This document shows, piece after piece, positions 26,232-36,263 of a stretch of DNA of 63,019 bases. The stretch is from Prevotella sp. (GTDB taxonomy: Bacteria; Bacteroidota; Bacteroidia; Bacteroidales; Bacteroidaceae): positions 1-63,019 of the forward strand of contig JAEEJK010000122.1 in NCBI GenBank assembly GCA_016281815.1, given 5' to 3'. The position numbers and the translations under genes were made by a program. A model generated the notes under the pieces. It saw nothing but the letters and a program-made list of their open reading frames with translations, was not told where the DNA came from and did no database searches. How positions within the stretch are numbered: position 1 is the stretch's first letter; every line of letters begins with the position of its first letter.

Positions 26232-27574
26232 CAGTTAGTAAAAAACTTTTCTATCTTCTTCAAATCCATCTCATGGCAGATGACCACCACGCAATCGCCG
26301 GCCTCAATCTGAGTGCCGCCCGATACCAACATGCTTTCGTCGCCTCTTACAAGGCCGCCGATGGTGCACCCTCGGGGAAGGCCCAACTCAAATACTTTCT
26401 TGCGGGTGACCTTTGAACCACGCTGTGCCACAAATTCTGCCACATCGGCATTGATGGATGCCAGATAACCGATGTTGCGCACGTCGGCGGCAAGCATCAT
26501 TTGGTAGATGCAACTCGCGACAAGTGTCTTCTTGTTGATGATGGTGCCGATGTCGAGGCTCTCTGCCATGCTCAGGTAGTTGGGGTTCTCAATCATCGCG
26601 ATGGTCTTTCTCACACCCAGTTTCTTGGCTGTCAGACAGGCGAGGATATTCACCTCGTCATTGCCGGTGAGGGCCACAAATCCCTGGGTGTTCTTGATGT
26701 TTTCCTCTTTCAGCAGGTTGATGTCGCGTCCGTCACCATGGATGACCATCGCCTCACCCTCCAACTCTTCGTGGAGTTCCTCGCAGCGGTGCTCGTCGAT
26801 TTCGATGATCTTGGTGTTGATGAAAGAGGGCATCTCGTTGGCAGCACGGATGGCTGTCTTGCCGCCGCCCATGATGATGACGTTTTTCACATCGGCATAG
26901 TGCTCCTTGCCCACTATCTTGCGAATGTAGGAGATGGTGTTCACCGTGGTCATGAAGTAGACGATGTCGTAGAGATGGAGTTCGTCGTCACCACCCGGTA
27001 TGATGGTGTCCCGTCCGCGCTTGATGGCTACCACATGGTAGGGGTCCTGGGGACCGCAGAGCAGGCGGAGTGGCTGGTTGAGAATCTGACACGACTCACG
27101 CAACTTGATGCCGAGCATGACGAGGGAACCGCCATGCACGTCCCAACGCTGGCGCACCCAACTGAGTTTGAGTCCCTTGATGATGTTGTCGGCTGCCAAC
27201 TTCTCTGGATAGATGAGGGTGTCGACACCCATGTTCCGGATGATGGGGATATTGTCTTCGAGTATGTACTCTTGGCTGTCGACTTGGGAGACGGTCTTGT
27301 GGGCGCCCATGGCATGGGCCATGATGCAACTTGTCATGTTCTCGTTCTCATCAGGGGTGACCGCGATGAAGATGTCGGCCTTGTCGGCGTCGGCATTCCT
27401 GAGTGTCTTCACGCTGGTGGGCGATCCGGTGAGTGTCATCAGGTCATATTCGCTGCTGATGACATCAAGTTTGTCGGCGCTGGGGTCGATAAGGACGATG
27501 TCCTGGTTGCTGCGGGAGAGCAGACTGGCAAGATGTGAGCCTATGGCGGAGGCACCTGCAATGATGATTTTCAT
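26231..27574 (-). CDS. trkA: Trk system potassium transporter subunit TrkA
   Basis: The 447-residue cytoplasmic regulator has two RCK units, each with a Rossmann NAD-binding part and a TrkA_C part. The first begins [19 protein letters not shown] with a GxSxxG-type loop and an acidic residue in VLIDPS; the second has [14 protein letters not shown] and [10 protein letters not shown]. It assembles on TrkH. Its start overlaps the dxs stop by four bases (ATGA), making an operon dxs-trkA-trkH, an arrangement seen in other Bacteroidetes. Confidence 0.93.
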   Translation of the reverse strand: MKIIIAGASAIGSHLASLLSRSNQDIVLIDPSADKLDVISSEYDLMTLTGSPTSVKTLRNADADKADIFIAVTPDENENMTSCIMAHAMGAHKTVSQVDSQEYILEDNIPIIRNMGVDTLIYPEKLAADNIIKGLKLSWVRQRWDVHGGSLVMLGIKLRESCQILNQPLRLLCGPQDPYHVVAIKRGRDTIIPGGDDELHLYDIVYFMTTVNTISYIRKIVGKEHYADVKNVIIMGGGKTAIRAANEMPSFINTKIIEIDEHRCEELHEELEGEAMVIHGDGRDINLLKEENIKNTQGFVALTGNDEVNILACLTAKKLGVRKTIAMIENPNYLSMAESLDIGTIINKKTLVASCIYQMMLAADVRNIGYLASINADVAEFVAQRGSKVTRKKVFELGLPRGCTIGGLVRGDESMLVSGGTQIEAGDCVVVICHEMDLKKIEKFFTN

Positions 27575-29466
27575 AGGCTGAGGATGGTTTGTTTGATGGT
27601 TTCAGGATCGAGTCCGGTGAGTTGCTGCAACTCGGACACGGTGCCATGCTCAATAAAATGGTCGGGAAGTCCGAGACGGCGGATGACGGGATGATAACCA
27701 TGGTCGGTCATCCATTCGGTCACCGCGGAGCCAAAGCCTCCTGTCACACAACCGTCCTCAATGGTGATGATGTGGGTGAAACGGGTGGCAATCTCCTCGA
27801 GCAACTGTTCGTCGAGGGGCTTGGCAAAGCGCATGTCATAGTGGGCCACGGAGACATCCTGTCTCTCTTCGTTGATGGACTCGATGGCCTTGACCACGTT
27901 GTTGCCGATAGGACCGAGACTGAGCACCGCCACATCGCTGCCTTCGAGCAGTTTCCTTCCAGTGCCCACTGTGATTTCCTGCATGGGACATTGCCAGTCG
28001 GGACATACACCGCGGCCGCGGGGATAGCGGATGACGAAAGTGCCCTTGCCGTCCAACTGGGCGGTGTACATCAGATGACGCAGTTCATGCTCATCCATCG
28101 GCGAGGCAATGGTGATGTTGGGAATGGCTCGCAGGGAAGCGATGTCGAACGCTCCGTGGTGGGTGGGACCGTCTTCTCCCACCAGTCCGGCTCTGTCAAG
28201 ACAGATGACGAGAGGCAGGTTGAGGATAGCGGCATCGTGGATGATGTTGTCGTAGGCTCGCTGGGCAAAGGCACTGTAGATGTTGCAGAAGGGCATCAGA
28301 CCGTCCTTGGCCATGCCGGCGGAGAAAGTGACGGCATGCCCCTCTGCTATGCCGACATCGAAGGTGCGGTCGGGCATGGCCTTCATCATGATGTTGAGTG
28401 AACAGCCGGAAGGCATCGCGGGGGTGACACCCACTATGCGCTTGTTGGCTTTGGCCAATTCCAGGAGGGTATTGCCGAAGACATCCTGAAACTTGGGCGG
28501 CTGACCAGCGTTGTCGCTGACAATGCGCTCTCCGGTGTCGACATCGAACTTGCCAGGGGCGTGCCATGCCTGAGCGTTCTTCTCGGCTGGTTCGTAGCCC
28601 TTGCCCTTGATGGTGTGCAGGTGGAGCATTTTGGGCCCCTTATATTTCTTCAGCCGTCTGAGCACACGGACGAGTTCCACCACATCATGACCGTCCAACG
28701 GACCGAAATAGCGGATGTTCATACCCTCAAACATGTTCTGCTGCTGACTGATGGCTGACTTCAGGGCATTGGTGAAACGGATCAGACCGTGACGGCGCTG
28801 GTCGGAGAGGAAACCCTTGCGGCGCATCCACTCTGCAATGCGGAAACGCACATTGTTGTAGGTCTCACCGGTGTTGAGTTTGATCAATAATTGTTTCATG
28901 CCTCCTACGGAACGGTCTATGCTCATGTTGTTGTCGTTAAGGATGATGAGCATGTCGTTGGGGGTGGAGGAAACGTTGTTGAGACCCTCGAAGGCCAGAC
29001 CGCCGCTCATAGCGCCGTCGCCGATGACTGCCACTACCTTGCGCTTCTTGCCCGACAACTTGGCGGCGACAGCCATGCCAAGGGCTGCCGAGATGGAGTT
29101 GGAGGCGTGACCGCAGGTGAACGTGTCGTAGGGACTCTCTGCTGGGGAGGGGAAGGGGCGCAGACCGTGGAACTTGCGGTTGGTGCAGAAGGTGTCACGG
29201 CGGCCTGTGAGAATCTTGTGGCCATAGGCCTGGTGACCCACATCCCAAATGATGCGGTCCTCGGGGGTGTTATAGACATAATGCAGCGCGACGGTGATTT
29301 CCACAACACCAAGACTTGATGCCAGATGTCCGGGATTCACCGACAGTTCATGGATGATGTCATCGCGCAACTCCGCACATAGCAGAGGAAGATCTTCCAC
29401 CTTCAGCCTGCGCAGGTCGGCGGGACTTTGTATGGTGTTAAGTATCTTGTATTTGCTGTTTTCCAT
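27571..29466 (-). CDS. dxs: 1-deoxy-D-xylulose-5-phosphate synthase
   Basis: The 631-residue thiamine-diphosphate enzyme condenses pyruvate and glyceraldehyde 3-phosphate, the first step of the MEP isoprenoid pathway. Visible motifs are [18 protein letters not shown], the ThDP motif [27 protein letters not shown] and RYPRGRG. I use the ATG at 29466 (MENSKYKIL); the longer frame runs through the promoter region. It is the first gene of the dxs-trkA-trkH operon. Confidence 0.95.
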   Translation of the reverse strand: MENSKYKILNTIQSPADLRRLKVEDLPLLCAELRDDIIHELSVNPGHLASSLGVVEITVALHYVYNTPEDRIIWDVGHQAYGHKILTGRRDTFCTNRKFHGLRPFPSPAESPYDTFTCGHASNSISAALGMAVAAKLSGKKRKVVAVIGDGAMSGGLAFEGLNNVSSTPNDMLIILNDNNMSIDRSVGGMKQLLIKLNTGETYNNVRFRIAEWMRRKGFLSDQRRHGLIRFTNALKSAISQQQNMFEGMNIRYFGPLDGHDVVELVRVLRRLKKYKGPKMLHLHTIKGKGYEPAEKNAQAWHAPGKFDVDTGERIVSDNAGQPPKFQDVFGNTLLELAKANKRIVGVTPAMPSGCSLNIMMKAMPDRTFDVGIAEGHAVTFSAGMAKDGLMPFCNIYSAFAQRAYDNIIHDAAILNLPLVICLDRAGLVGEDGPTHHGAFDIASLRAIPNITIASPMDEHELRHLMYTAQLDGKGTFVIRYPRGRGVCPDWQCPMQEITVGTGRKLLEGSDVAVLSLGPIGNNVVKAIESINEERQDVSVAHYDMRFAKPLDEQLLEEIATRFTHIITIEDGCVTGGFGSAVTEWMTDHGYHPVIRRLGLPDHFIEHGTVSELQQLTGLDPETIKQTILSL

Positions 29467-29545
29467 TATTTCATCTCTCTGCCGATCCCTTAGGGGAATT
29501 GTTGCCAGACGGGATGCTTGACCCGATTCTTGGCAAATAATTGCA

Positions 29546-29553
29546 CAAAGGTA
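29546..29553 (-). promoter_or_regulatory. -7 element TACCTTTG of the dxs operon
   Basis: TACCTTTG on the minus strand lies 79 bases before the dxs ATG. It diverges from the -7 element of the peptidase gene at 29597, so the two promoters share a 184-base region. Confidence 0.5.
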
Positions 29554-29596
29554 ATAATAAATCTTCATTTCTCATCATAATTTCAGGAAAAAACGC

Positions 29597-29604
29597 TAAC
29601 TTTG
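29597..29604 (+). promoter_or_regulatory. -7 element TAACTTTG of the C1 peptidase gene
   Basis: TAACTTTG lies 46 bases before the ATG at 29651. No good -33 TTTG is at the usual distance. Confidence 0.5.
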
Positions 29605-29650
29605 CGCATGCAACTAATTTCAATAGTTATACAAATCAAGTCTTAAGATA

Positions 29651-31054
29651 ATGAAAAAGTTCCTTTTTATCCTCGTTTCCGTGGCCTTGACGGCAGGGGC
29701 ATTCGCGCAAAAAACTGCCGGAGGCATCTCGGCGGACATGCTCCAGAAAATAGAGCAGGCACAGGTGAAGAGCCCCTCGGACAAGGCTCTTTTCAATGCC
29801 ATCGCATCGAATTCCATCGATGACCTGGTGAAAAACTTCAGCAACCAGAATGTGGTGGATACCAAGTTCAGCCATGAGACACCAAGCCAATCCATCCACA
29901 ACCAGAAGAGCAGTGGAAGATGCTGGATGTTCAGCGGACTCAACGTGCTGAGGGCCAATTTCGCCAAGGCTCACAAAGACACCATGGTGGTGGAGTTCTC
30001 ACACGACTATCTTTTCTTCTACGATCAGTTGGAGAAGGCCAATCTGATGCTTCAGGCTGTTGTCGACTTGGCTAAGAAGCCCATTGAGGATCAGTATGTT
30101 ACCATGCTTTTTAAAAACCCCATCGGCGATGGCGGCACCTTCTGCGGCGTGGCTGACCTGGCTGAGAAATACGGATTGGTGCCCATGAGTGCACAGCCTG
30201 AGACTTACTCGGCTGAGAACACCTCGCGCATGTCGCGAACCATCGACTCCAAGTTGCGTGAGTATGGACTGGAACTGAGAAAAATGGTGGCTGATGGCAA
30301 AAAGCCGAAGGCTATCAACGACCGCAAGACGGAGATGCTTGCCACTATTTACCACATCCTGCGCATCACCCTCGGTGAACCTGTCAAGGAGTTTACCTAT
30401 GCGTTCACCAACAAGAGCGGAAAAAAGGTCACTGAGGAGCGCAAATATACACCAAAGGAATTCTATGAGGCTACGGTGGGCGGTCCCATCAACGGCACGT
30501 TCATCATGGCGATGAACGATCCGCGCAGGCCTTATTACAAAACCTATGAAGTGGAGATGGACCGTCATACCTACGATGGCCACAACTGGAAATATATCAA
30601 CTTGCCTATGGATGATATTGAGGAAATGGCGATTGCTTCCATCAAGGATGGACACAAACTCTACTCGTCTTATGATGTGGGCAAACAACTTGACCGTAAG
30701 AACGGCATCCTCGATACGGAGAACTATGACTATGGCACATTGTTCGGCACGACTTTCCCCATGGACAAGGCGCAGCGCATCATGACTTATGAGAGTGGTT
30801 CCACCCACGCCATGACCCTCACGGCGGTCGACCTCGACGCCGAGGGGAAGGCCATCAAGTGGAAGGTGGAGAACAGTTGGGGAGCCACATCGGGAAAGAA
30901 CGGCTATCTCATCATGACCGACCGCTGGTTCCGGGAATATACCTACCGTCTTGTGGTTGACAAGAAATATGTACCCGAGAAAATCCTGGAGGCAGAGAAA
31001 CAGCAACCGATCCTCGTGATGCCGGATGATCCGCTCTTCCTGGAAGATAAGTAA
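29651..31054 (+). CDS. pepC: secreted C1 family aminopeptidase (bleomycin hydrolase type)
   Basis: The protein has 467 residues. A signal peptide (MKKFLFILVSVALTAGAFAQ) precedes a papain-fold peptidase of the bleomycin hydrolase/PepC type. The catalytic Cys91 is in SSGRCWMFSGLNVL, the His in YESGSTHAMTLTAVD and the Asn in KWKVENSWGATSGKNG. Family members trim N-terminal residues from peptides inside a hexameric barrel. The export signal places this one in the periplasm, as in other Bacteroidales, where peptide uptake is important. Confidence 0.9.
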   Translation: MKKFLFILVSVALTAGAFAQKTAGGISADMLQKIEQAQVKSPSDKALFNAIASNSIDDLVKNFSNQNVVDTKFSHETPSQSIHNQKSSGRCWMFSGLNVLRANFAKAHKDTMVVEFSHDYLFFYDQLEKANLMLQAVVDLAKKPIEDQYVTMLFKNPIGDGGTFCGVADLAEKYGLVPMSAQPETYSAENTSRMSRTIDSKLREYGLELRKMVADGKKPKAINDRKTEMLATIYHILRITLGEPVKEFTYAFTNKSGKKVTEERKYTPKEFYEATVGGPINGTFIMAMNDPRRPYYKTYEVEMDRHTYDGHNWKYINLPMDDIEEMAIASIKDGHKLYSSYDVGKQLDRKNGILDTENYDYGTLFGTTFPMDKAQRIMTYESGSTHAMTLTAVDLDAEGKAIKWKVENSWGATSGKNGYLIMTDRWFREYTYRLVVDKKYVPEKILEAEKQQPILVMPDDPLFLEDK

Positions 31055-31080
31055 CTTTGATTGTTCTGAAGACTGTTCCC

Positions 31081-32799
31081 ATGACTTCCAAAAAAGCGTT
31101 TTGGTTGCTGCTGGCCATCTGTGTCCTCACGGTGATTCCTTTTCTGGGTCTCAGTGAGTACAACACCAAGGGTGAGCCCCGCGAGAGCATTGTGAGTTAT
31201 ACGATGATTGAATCGGGCAATTGGATCCTGCCCCGAAACAGCGTGGGGGAGATGGCCTATAAGCCCCCGTTCTTCTATTGGTGTGTGGCGGCCGTGAGTG
31301 TGGTGTGCGGCGGCGTGACAGAGTTCACCTCCCGTGTGCCTTCTGCAATAGCGTATATATTTCTTACCATTGCTGTTTTCCTGTTTTATCAGCGGCGGCG
31401 TGATACCCGGATAGGGTTTGTCGCTGCCTTGGTGGCTTTCACATCGTGGGAACTCCATCGGCAGGGGGGAAATTGCCGGGTCGACATGGTGCTCACCTTG
31501 TTCATCGTCATGGCGATGCTCCTTCTCTACCGTTGGTGGGAGAGGGGCATGAAGGGTATCCCTTGGGTGGCTATTCTCATGATGAGTCTGGGCACGCTGA
31601 CCAAAGGACCAGTGGGAACACTCATACCCTGTCTGGTCGTAGGCGTGTTCCTGCTTTGCCGACGTGTGAATTTCTTCCGTGCTTTCCTGACGCTTTTTGC
31701 ATTTGGTTTGCTCTCCCTCGTCCTTCCGGCTCTGTGGTATTACGCTGCATGGCAACAGGGCGGACAGGAGTTTCTTGACCTGATGCTGGAGGAAAACGTG
31801 GGGCGCATGACGCAGACAATGAGTTATGAGTCGTGCGTGCATCCATGGTACTATTATTTCAAGACACTGCCTGGAGGCTACCTGCCGTGGACGGCTTTGG
31901 CGGTGATGATGCTCTTTGTCGTCGACTGGAAGGCCCTGCGCGGTCAGTGGCAAGGTGTCAGGGAGACCTGGCATCGGCTGTCGCTTGCGTCTTGCGACTC
32001 GCTTGAACTGTTCTCTTGGTTGGCGGTGATAGTCGTGTTTGTGTTCTACTGCTTCCCTCAGAGCAAGCGTGGTGTCTATATCATGCCAATTTATCCTTTC
32101 CTGGGATATTTCATCGCAAGGATGCTCCTGTGGGCGGAACAGCACCATCGCCGTGTGCTGAGTGCCTTTGGCGGTTTCCTCTCGGTCGTCGGCCTGTTGC
32201 TGGCTGTGGTTTTTGTGGTGCTCAAGTTCGTGCCCATCAGCGCCGACTGGTTTCATGGCCGGCATGCCTTTGAGAATCTCTCGATGGCACAGGGACTGCA
32301 ACAGGCTGGCAGTTGGTGGCTGTGGATTGTTTGGCTGCTGGGTGTTGTGGTGATGGCATGGTGGTGGCGGAGCCGCAAGGGGGTGATGCCGCTGCTGGCA
32401 CTCATCTTGGCCATCTACCTACATGCGGATGCTGTCTACAAGCCTCCTGTGCTCAATGCAAAATCGGTGAAAGGGGTCGCTGCCTTGATTGATGAGAAGT
32501 TCCCGCCCAGTGAAGGTCACTTGTATGAGTTCATCGAGGATGGAGTGCTGTCAGCAGGAGACCCTGTGCACTATTTCGAACTCAATTTCTATATGCACGA
32601 CCGTGTGGGTGATTTCTATCGTGCGAAACCGAAGGAGGGTATCCTCATGATCGGTGCGGATGACCTGCAGGGGTGGCAGCCGAAATTTGAAAAAGAGGGA
32701 TACCGTTTCACACCGGTGTGGAACTCGGGTGAGAAACTGGTGCTGAAGCAGCAACTGCAGTTGCTGCGGTTCGAAAAAGTCAGTCCAGGAAATCCTTGA
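31081..32799 (+). CDS. GT39/ArnT-like membrane glycosyltransferase
   Basis: The protein has 572 residues with about 11 membrane helices and a C-terminal periplasmic part. The first loop has an acidic motif (SEYNTKGEPRESIVSYTM) typical of the PMT/ArnT fold, and APPF/KPPFFYW-type and TKGPVGTLIP segments follow. Such enzymes take a sugar from an undecaprenyl or dolichyl phosphate and put it on lipid A or protein. I prefer the ATG at 31081 (MTSKKAFWLL) over the TTG at 31057. Its end overlaps the convergent GT2 gene by 20 bases. With the ArnC- and ArnD-like genes beside it, transfer of an aminosugar to lipid A is the favoured guess. Confidence 0.8.
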   Translation: MTSKKAFWLLLAICVLTVIPFLGLSEYNTKGEPRESIVSYTMIESGNWILPRNSVGEMAYKPPFFYWCVAAVSVVCGGVTEFTSRVPSAIAYIFLTIAVFLFYQRRRDTRIGFVAALVAFTSWELHRQGGNCRVDMVLTLFIVMAMLLLYRWWERGMKGIPWVAILMMSLGTLTKGPVGTLIPCLVVGVFLLCRRVNFFRAFLTLFAFGLLSLVLPALWYYAAWQQGGQEFLDLMLEENVGRMTQTMSYESCVHPWYYYFKTLPGGYLPWTALAVMMLFVVDWKALRGQWQGVRETWHRLSLASCDSLELFSWLAVIVVFVFYCFPQSKRGVYIMPIYPFLGYFIARMLLWAEQHHRRVLSAFGGFLSVVGLLLAVVFVVLKFVPISADWFHGRHAFENLSMAQGLQQAGSWWLWIVWLLGVVVMAWWWRSRKGVMPLLALILAIYLHADAVYKPPVLNAKSVKGVAALIDEKFPPSEGHLYEFIEDGVLSAGDPVHYFELNFYMHDRVGDFYRAKPKEGILMIGADDLQGWQPKFEKEGYRFTPVWNSGEKLVLKQQLQLLRFEKVSPGNP

Positions 32800-33721
32800 C
32801 GTTGTAGAGCGGCCTCCGCTTGATTTCAAGATACATCTTGCCAATGTAGATGCCTACGCCGCCGATGCATAGGATGGTCACTCCTCCTACGAGCCAGATA
32901 CTCAGGATGATGGATGCCCATCCGTGCTCTGCCGTACCTGAAATGAGGGAGTAGAGCACGTAGAAACCGATGAGGATGCTGAAGAAGACGAAGGCGATGC
33001 CCACATACATGACATAGTAGATGGGCTTTACCGAGAAGGAGGTGATGCCGTCAATGGCAAGGCCGAACATCTTGCCCAGGGTGTATTTCGATTTCCCAGC
33101 CTTGCGCTCGGTGATGGTCTCCTCCACAGTGGTGGAGTCAAATCCGATGAGGGGAATGAGACCACGCAGGTAGAGGTTGCGCTCGCTGTATTGCGAAAGG
33201 GCGTGCAGCACACGGCGGCTCAAGAGCCTGAAATCGGCATGGTTGAACACGCTCTCCACGTCCATCATCTTCTGCAACTTGTAAAAAGCAATGGCTGTGA
33301 GGCGCTTCATCAATGGGTCGGCATCGCGCTCCACTTTCACTCCATATACCACGTCGTAGCCTTCCTCGTAAGAGTCAACCATCTTTTCGATGCAGTTGAT
33401 GTCATCCTGAAGGTCGGCATCGATGGTGACGATGGCGTCTGCCATGTCCTTGGCCTGCATCATGCCGGCCATGATGGCGTTCTGATGCCCTACGTTGTGG
33501 GCGAGGTTGAGCCCCTTGAATCTCGGGCTGCGCTCATGCAGGGCGACGATTTTTTCCCAAGTTCGGTCCTTGCTGCCGTCGTTGACGAAAAGCACAAAAC
33601 TGTTGGCCGAGATTTTGTTCTTGGCGATGAGGCTGTCAAAAAGGGTGTCAAGACGGTGGGCAGAGTTGTCGAGCACCTCTTCTTCGTTGTAGCAGGGCGA
33701 TATGATGGCAAGTTGGATCAT
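32780..33721 (-). CDS. GT2 polyprenyl-phosphate glycosyltransferase (ArnC/GtrB-like)
   Basis: The protein has 313 residues. A GT-A domain starts at once (IISPCYNEEEVLD) with VNDGSKDRTW, metal-binding TIDADLQDD and SERNLYLRGLIP. It ends with two membrane helices (about 230-255 and 265-290), as in ArnC, GtrB and FlmF-type enzymes that charge undecaprenyl phosphate with a sugar on the cytoplasmic face. The start at 33721 overlaps the deacetylase stop by four bases (ATGA). The donor sugar cannot be read from the sequence. Confidence 0.87.
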   Translation of the reverse strand: MIQLAIISPCYNEEEVLDNSAHRLDTLFDSLIAKNKISANSFVLFVNDGSKDRTWEKIVALHERSPRFKGLNLAHNVGHQNAIMAGMMQAKDMADAIVTIDADLQDDINCIEKMVDSYEEGYDVVYGVKVERDADPLMKRLTAIAFYKLQKMMDVESVFNHADFRLLSRRVLHALSQYSERNLYLRGLIPLIGFDSTTVEETITERKAGKSKYTLGKMFGLAIDGITSFSVKPIYYVMYVGIAFVFFSILIGFYVLYSLISGTAEHGWASIILSIWLVGGVTILCIGGVGIYIGKMYLEIKRRPLYNVKDFLD

Positions 33722-34533
33722 GAATGGGTGGCTTGGGATGGTTGGGCGTTGAGGCGTTGTGCCTGTTGGATGGCGAATGGGGTGTAGGTGCCGAATTCGT
33801 GTCCCCGTCTTTTGAGCATCTGGATGAGGCTGCTGAGCCGGTCGCACATCTGGCGTCCGCTGTGGTTGCGGATGATAAAGGGCATCTTGAACTCGGGGTG
33901 CTCGCGCAGGTCATAGAACTCCCATGGATGGAAATAGGTGACGAAATACCCGTCTTTGGCGAGCACTCTCCTCACAAAAAGATGATAGAGCCATTGGGGT
34001 AGGTTGTGCAGCGAGAGCCAGAAGAGGGGAAAACGCAGCCAGGGGGTCACTGAGGCAGGTATCTGTACGACATCGCCTTTCATGAAGCAGGTGCGGGAGG
34101 CAGTGAGGTGCATGTAGCGCCCGGGGATAAAGGCGGGGTTGAGCGAGGAATTGTAGAGATAGCCTGCCTTGGCAATTTCCTCATCACTCACGGGAAACAT
34201 CCTCGGTTGGCGATAGCCAAAGGCTTTCTGGCCGGTGGCATTTTCGAGTATCTGCTTCGACTCCCGCACATCACTTTCTTTCGGTTGCCAGTGGTCGACA
34301 CCGTGGCAGGCGAGTTCATGACCCTCGTCCATGATGCGGCGGATGGTCTCAGGGGCATGGCGCACGAAATTACCCGTGCAGAAGAAGGTGGCTTTCACCT
34401 CGTTCTTCTTCAGCACATCAAGAATTCTGTTGGTACCTTCCACAGATACCTTCATCCCTTCCTCAAGGGTGAAATCTACTCCATGTTCGCGGGGTACGTC
34501 AAATTCCTCTGTGTCAAAACTCAATAAAATCAT
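33718..34533 (-). CDS. polysaccharide deacetylase family protein
   Basis: The protein has 271 residues and no signal peptide. NodB-type motifs are visible: LLSFDTEEFDVP (catalytic Asp), KATFFCTGNF, HELACHGVDHW (metal His pair), FGYRQPR and YFHPWEF. In the Arn and Francisella Flm/Nax routes an enzyme of this fold deformylates or deacetylates the sugar on undecaprenyl phosphate before transfer to lipid A. Coupling by ATGA overlap to the GT2 gene fits that role. A peptidoglycan or exopolysaccharide substrate is possible, but the absence of an export signal speaks against it. Confidence 0.85.
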   Translation of the reverse strand: MILLSFDTEEFDVPREHGVDFTLEEGMKVSVEGTNRILDVLKKNEVKATFFCTGNFVRHAPETIRRIMDEGHELACHGVDHWQPKESDVRESKQILENATGQKAFGYRQPRMFPVSDEEIAKAGYLYNSSLNPAFIPGRYMHLTASRTCFMKGDVVQIPASVTPWLRFPLFWLSLHNLPQWLYHLFVRRVLAKDGYFVTYFHPWEFYDLREHPEFKMPFIIRNHSGRQMCDRLSSLIQMLKRRGHEFGTYTPFAIQQAQRLNAQPSQATHS

Positions 34534-34559
34534 GCGATGGGGATTCTGGAAAATCGATG

Positions 34560-34590
34560 CAAAATTACTCCAAATCGACTATACTGCAAA
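34560..34590 (-). promoter_or_regulatory. promoter of the deacetylase-GT2 unit
   Basis: On the minus strand TTTG (34590-34587), 19 bases, then TAATTTTG (34567-34560) is a full consensus match. The ATG at 34533 is 26 bases downstream. Confidence 0.75.
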
Positions 34591-34605
34591 ATAAAACCCC
34601 ACTTT

Positions 34606-34637
34606 TTTGGCAAATAGAATCTTTTGTCGTATATTTG
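34606..34637 (+). promoter_or_regulatory. promoter of the DUF1703 gene
   Basis: TTTG (34606-34609), 20 bases, then TATATTTG (34630-34637) is a full consensus match, with a 15-base leader to the ATG at 34653. It is divergent from the promoter at 34560-34590, and the two are only 15 bases apart. Confidence 0.78.
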
Positions 34638-34652
34638 CTGAAAAATAGAGCG

Positions 34653-36257
34653 ATGACGAGTTATACAGATTTTGGCCGAAAATATCCTGTAGGAATACAG
34701 ACCTTCTCTCGTTTGCGGAACGAGGGCTATGTCTACATCGATAAGACCGACCTGATGTGGCGGATGGCGCATGTGAGCCCGTACATTTTTCTGAGCCGTC
34801 CACGGCGGTTTGGCAAGTCATTGCTCACCACTACACTGTGCTCGTTCTTCGAGGGCCGTCGCGATCTCTTCGAGGGACTCAAGGTGATGGAACTTGAGAA
34901 GGAGTGGACGCGGTATCCCGTTCTCCACATCGATGTGAGCATGGCCAAAGGAAAGAACGATGTGGAAGGTCTGCAACGGGCATTGCTTTTGCAATTGGAT
35001 CCGTATACAGAAAAATATGGCCAAAAATCCGCGGAGAGTACCCCCGGAGAAGTCTTCTCCGGCCTTATCCGCCGTGCCTATGAACTGACGGGACATCAAG
35101 TGGTGGTGCTGATCGACGAGTATGATGCTCCCCTGCTTGAGGTGCTCCATGAGGAGGAGCAGTTGCCTGGTTACCGCCGTGTGATGCAGGAGTTTTACCA
35201 GTGTCTCAAGGCCAATGAGGCGATGATCCGATTCTGTTTTATTACTGGCATCACCAAGTTCTCACAGTTGAGCATCTTCTCTACGCTCAACAATATCACC
35301 AATATTTCGCTGGATCCAGAGTTTGCCGCTATCTGCGGCATTACCGGCGAGGAAATCGACGCGCAGATGCGACCCGACGTGGAGCGGTTGGCAGAGCGTT
35401 ATAAATGTACTCCGGAAGTGATGCGCGAGAAACTGCGTTCTACCTACGACGGCTATCATTTTTCTGAGGAGTCCCCCGACATCTACAACCCGTTCAGCCT
35501 GATGAAGGCTTTCAACCAGCGTCAACTGAGCAACTTCTGGTTTGAGAGTGGCACACCTTCTTATCTCATACAACAGATGAGGCATTTCCGCACCGACATT
35601 ACGAAACTTGATGACCTACAGGTGCCGTTATCTGCTTTTGACCAGCCGACGGAGAATATGATGGACGCACTCCCGCTGCTCTATCAGAGTGGTTACCTCA
35701 CCATCAAGGATTACGACTTTATGAGTCAGATCTATTCGCTGGGCATCCCTAACAAGGAGGTACGTGTGGGCTTCACCGAAGGACTGCTACCCTCAGTCAC
35801 GGGCATGCGCGGCAGCGATGTGCAGACAGGGTTTGCTTTGCGCTTCTGGCGTGCACTCCTTGCCGATGATACTGATTTGGCGCTGCGTGAACTGCAGGCC
35901 TATCTTGAGAGCCTGCCCTACGTGGAGGGGTTCAAGAAAAAACTGGAGGAGGTCTCCACCGCCGAGGGATTCTATGAATGGTCGTTCTACCTGATCTTCT
36001 CGATGCTCAACGTATATGTGCAGACGCAGGTAAAGTGCGCCCGCGGACGTGCCGACATGGTGGTCTACATGCCCGATACGATCTACGTGATGGAACTCAA
36101 GATCAATGGCACTGCCCAGGACGCTCTCGATCAGATCAATAGCAAGGGCTATGCCCTCCGCTATGCCACCGACGGTCGCCGCATCGTCAAGGTCGGTATG
36201 GGTTTCTCCATTGAGAAACGCGCCATGACCGAATACCTGATTTTGGATGAAGAATGA
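34653..36257 (+). CDS. AAA-ATPase_like/DUF1703 protein with PD-(D/E)XK nuclease domain
   Basis: The protein has 534 residues. The N-terminal AAA-ATPase_like domain has RLRNEGYVYIDKTDL, a P-loop-like SRPRRFGKSLLTTTL and Walker B VVVLIDEYDAPLL. The C-terminal DUF1703 domain is a PD-(D/E)XK-type nuclease with GRADMVVYMPDTIYVMELK and ALDQINSKGYALRY. Such genes occur in many, often decayed, copies in Prevotella and relatives, and their role is unknown; defence or selfish behaviour has been suggested for the nuclease fold. The start is fixed by the promoter at 34606-34637, which lies inside the longer frame. A decayed relative lies at 19478-19588. Confidence 0.85.
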   Translation: MTSYTDFGRKYPVGIQTFSRLRNEGYVYIDKTDLMWRMAHVSPYIFLSRPRRFGKSLLTTTLCSFFEGRRDLFEGLKVMELEKEWTRYPVLHIDVSMAKGKNDVEGLQRALLLQLDPYTEKYGQKSAESTPGEVFSGLIRRAYELTGHQVVVLIDEYDAPLLEVLHEEEQLPGYRRVMQEFYQCLKANEAMIRFCFITGITKFSQLSIFSTLNNITNISLDPEFAAICGITGEEIDAQMRPDVERLAERYKCTPEVMREKLRSTYDGYHFSEESPDIYNPFSLMKAFNQRQLSNFWFESGTPSYLIQQMRHFRTDITKLDDLQVPLSAFDQPTENMMDALPLLYQSGYLTIKDYDFMSQIYSLGIPNKEVRVGFTEGLLPSVTGMRGSDVQTGFALRFWRALLADDTDLALRELQAYLESLPYVEGFKKKLEEVSTAEGFYEWSFYLIFSMLNVYVQTQVKCARGRADMVVYMPDTIYVMELKINGTAQDALDQINSKGYALRYATDGRRIVKVGMGFSIEKRAMTEYLILDEE

Positions 36258-36263
36258 AAAGCC

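Noticed and set aside
26501..27538. 345-codon plus frame opposite trkA
   Set aside because: Shadow of a well-conserved gene.
30943..32301. 452-codon minus frame opposite the GT39 gene
   Set aside because: His/Gln/Arg-rich shadow with no motifs.
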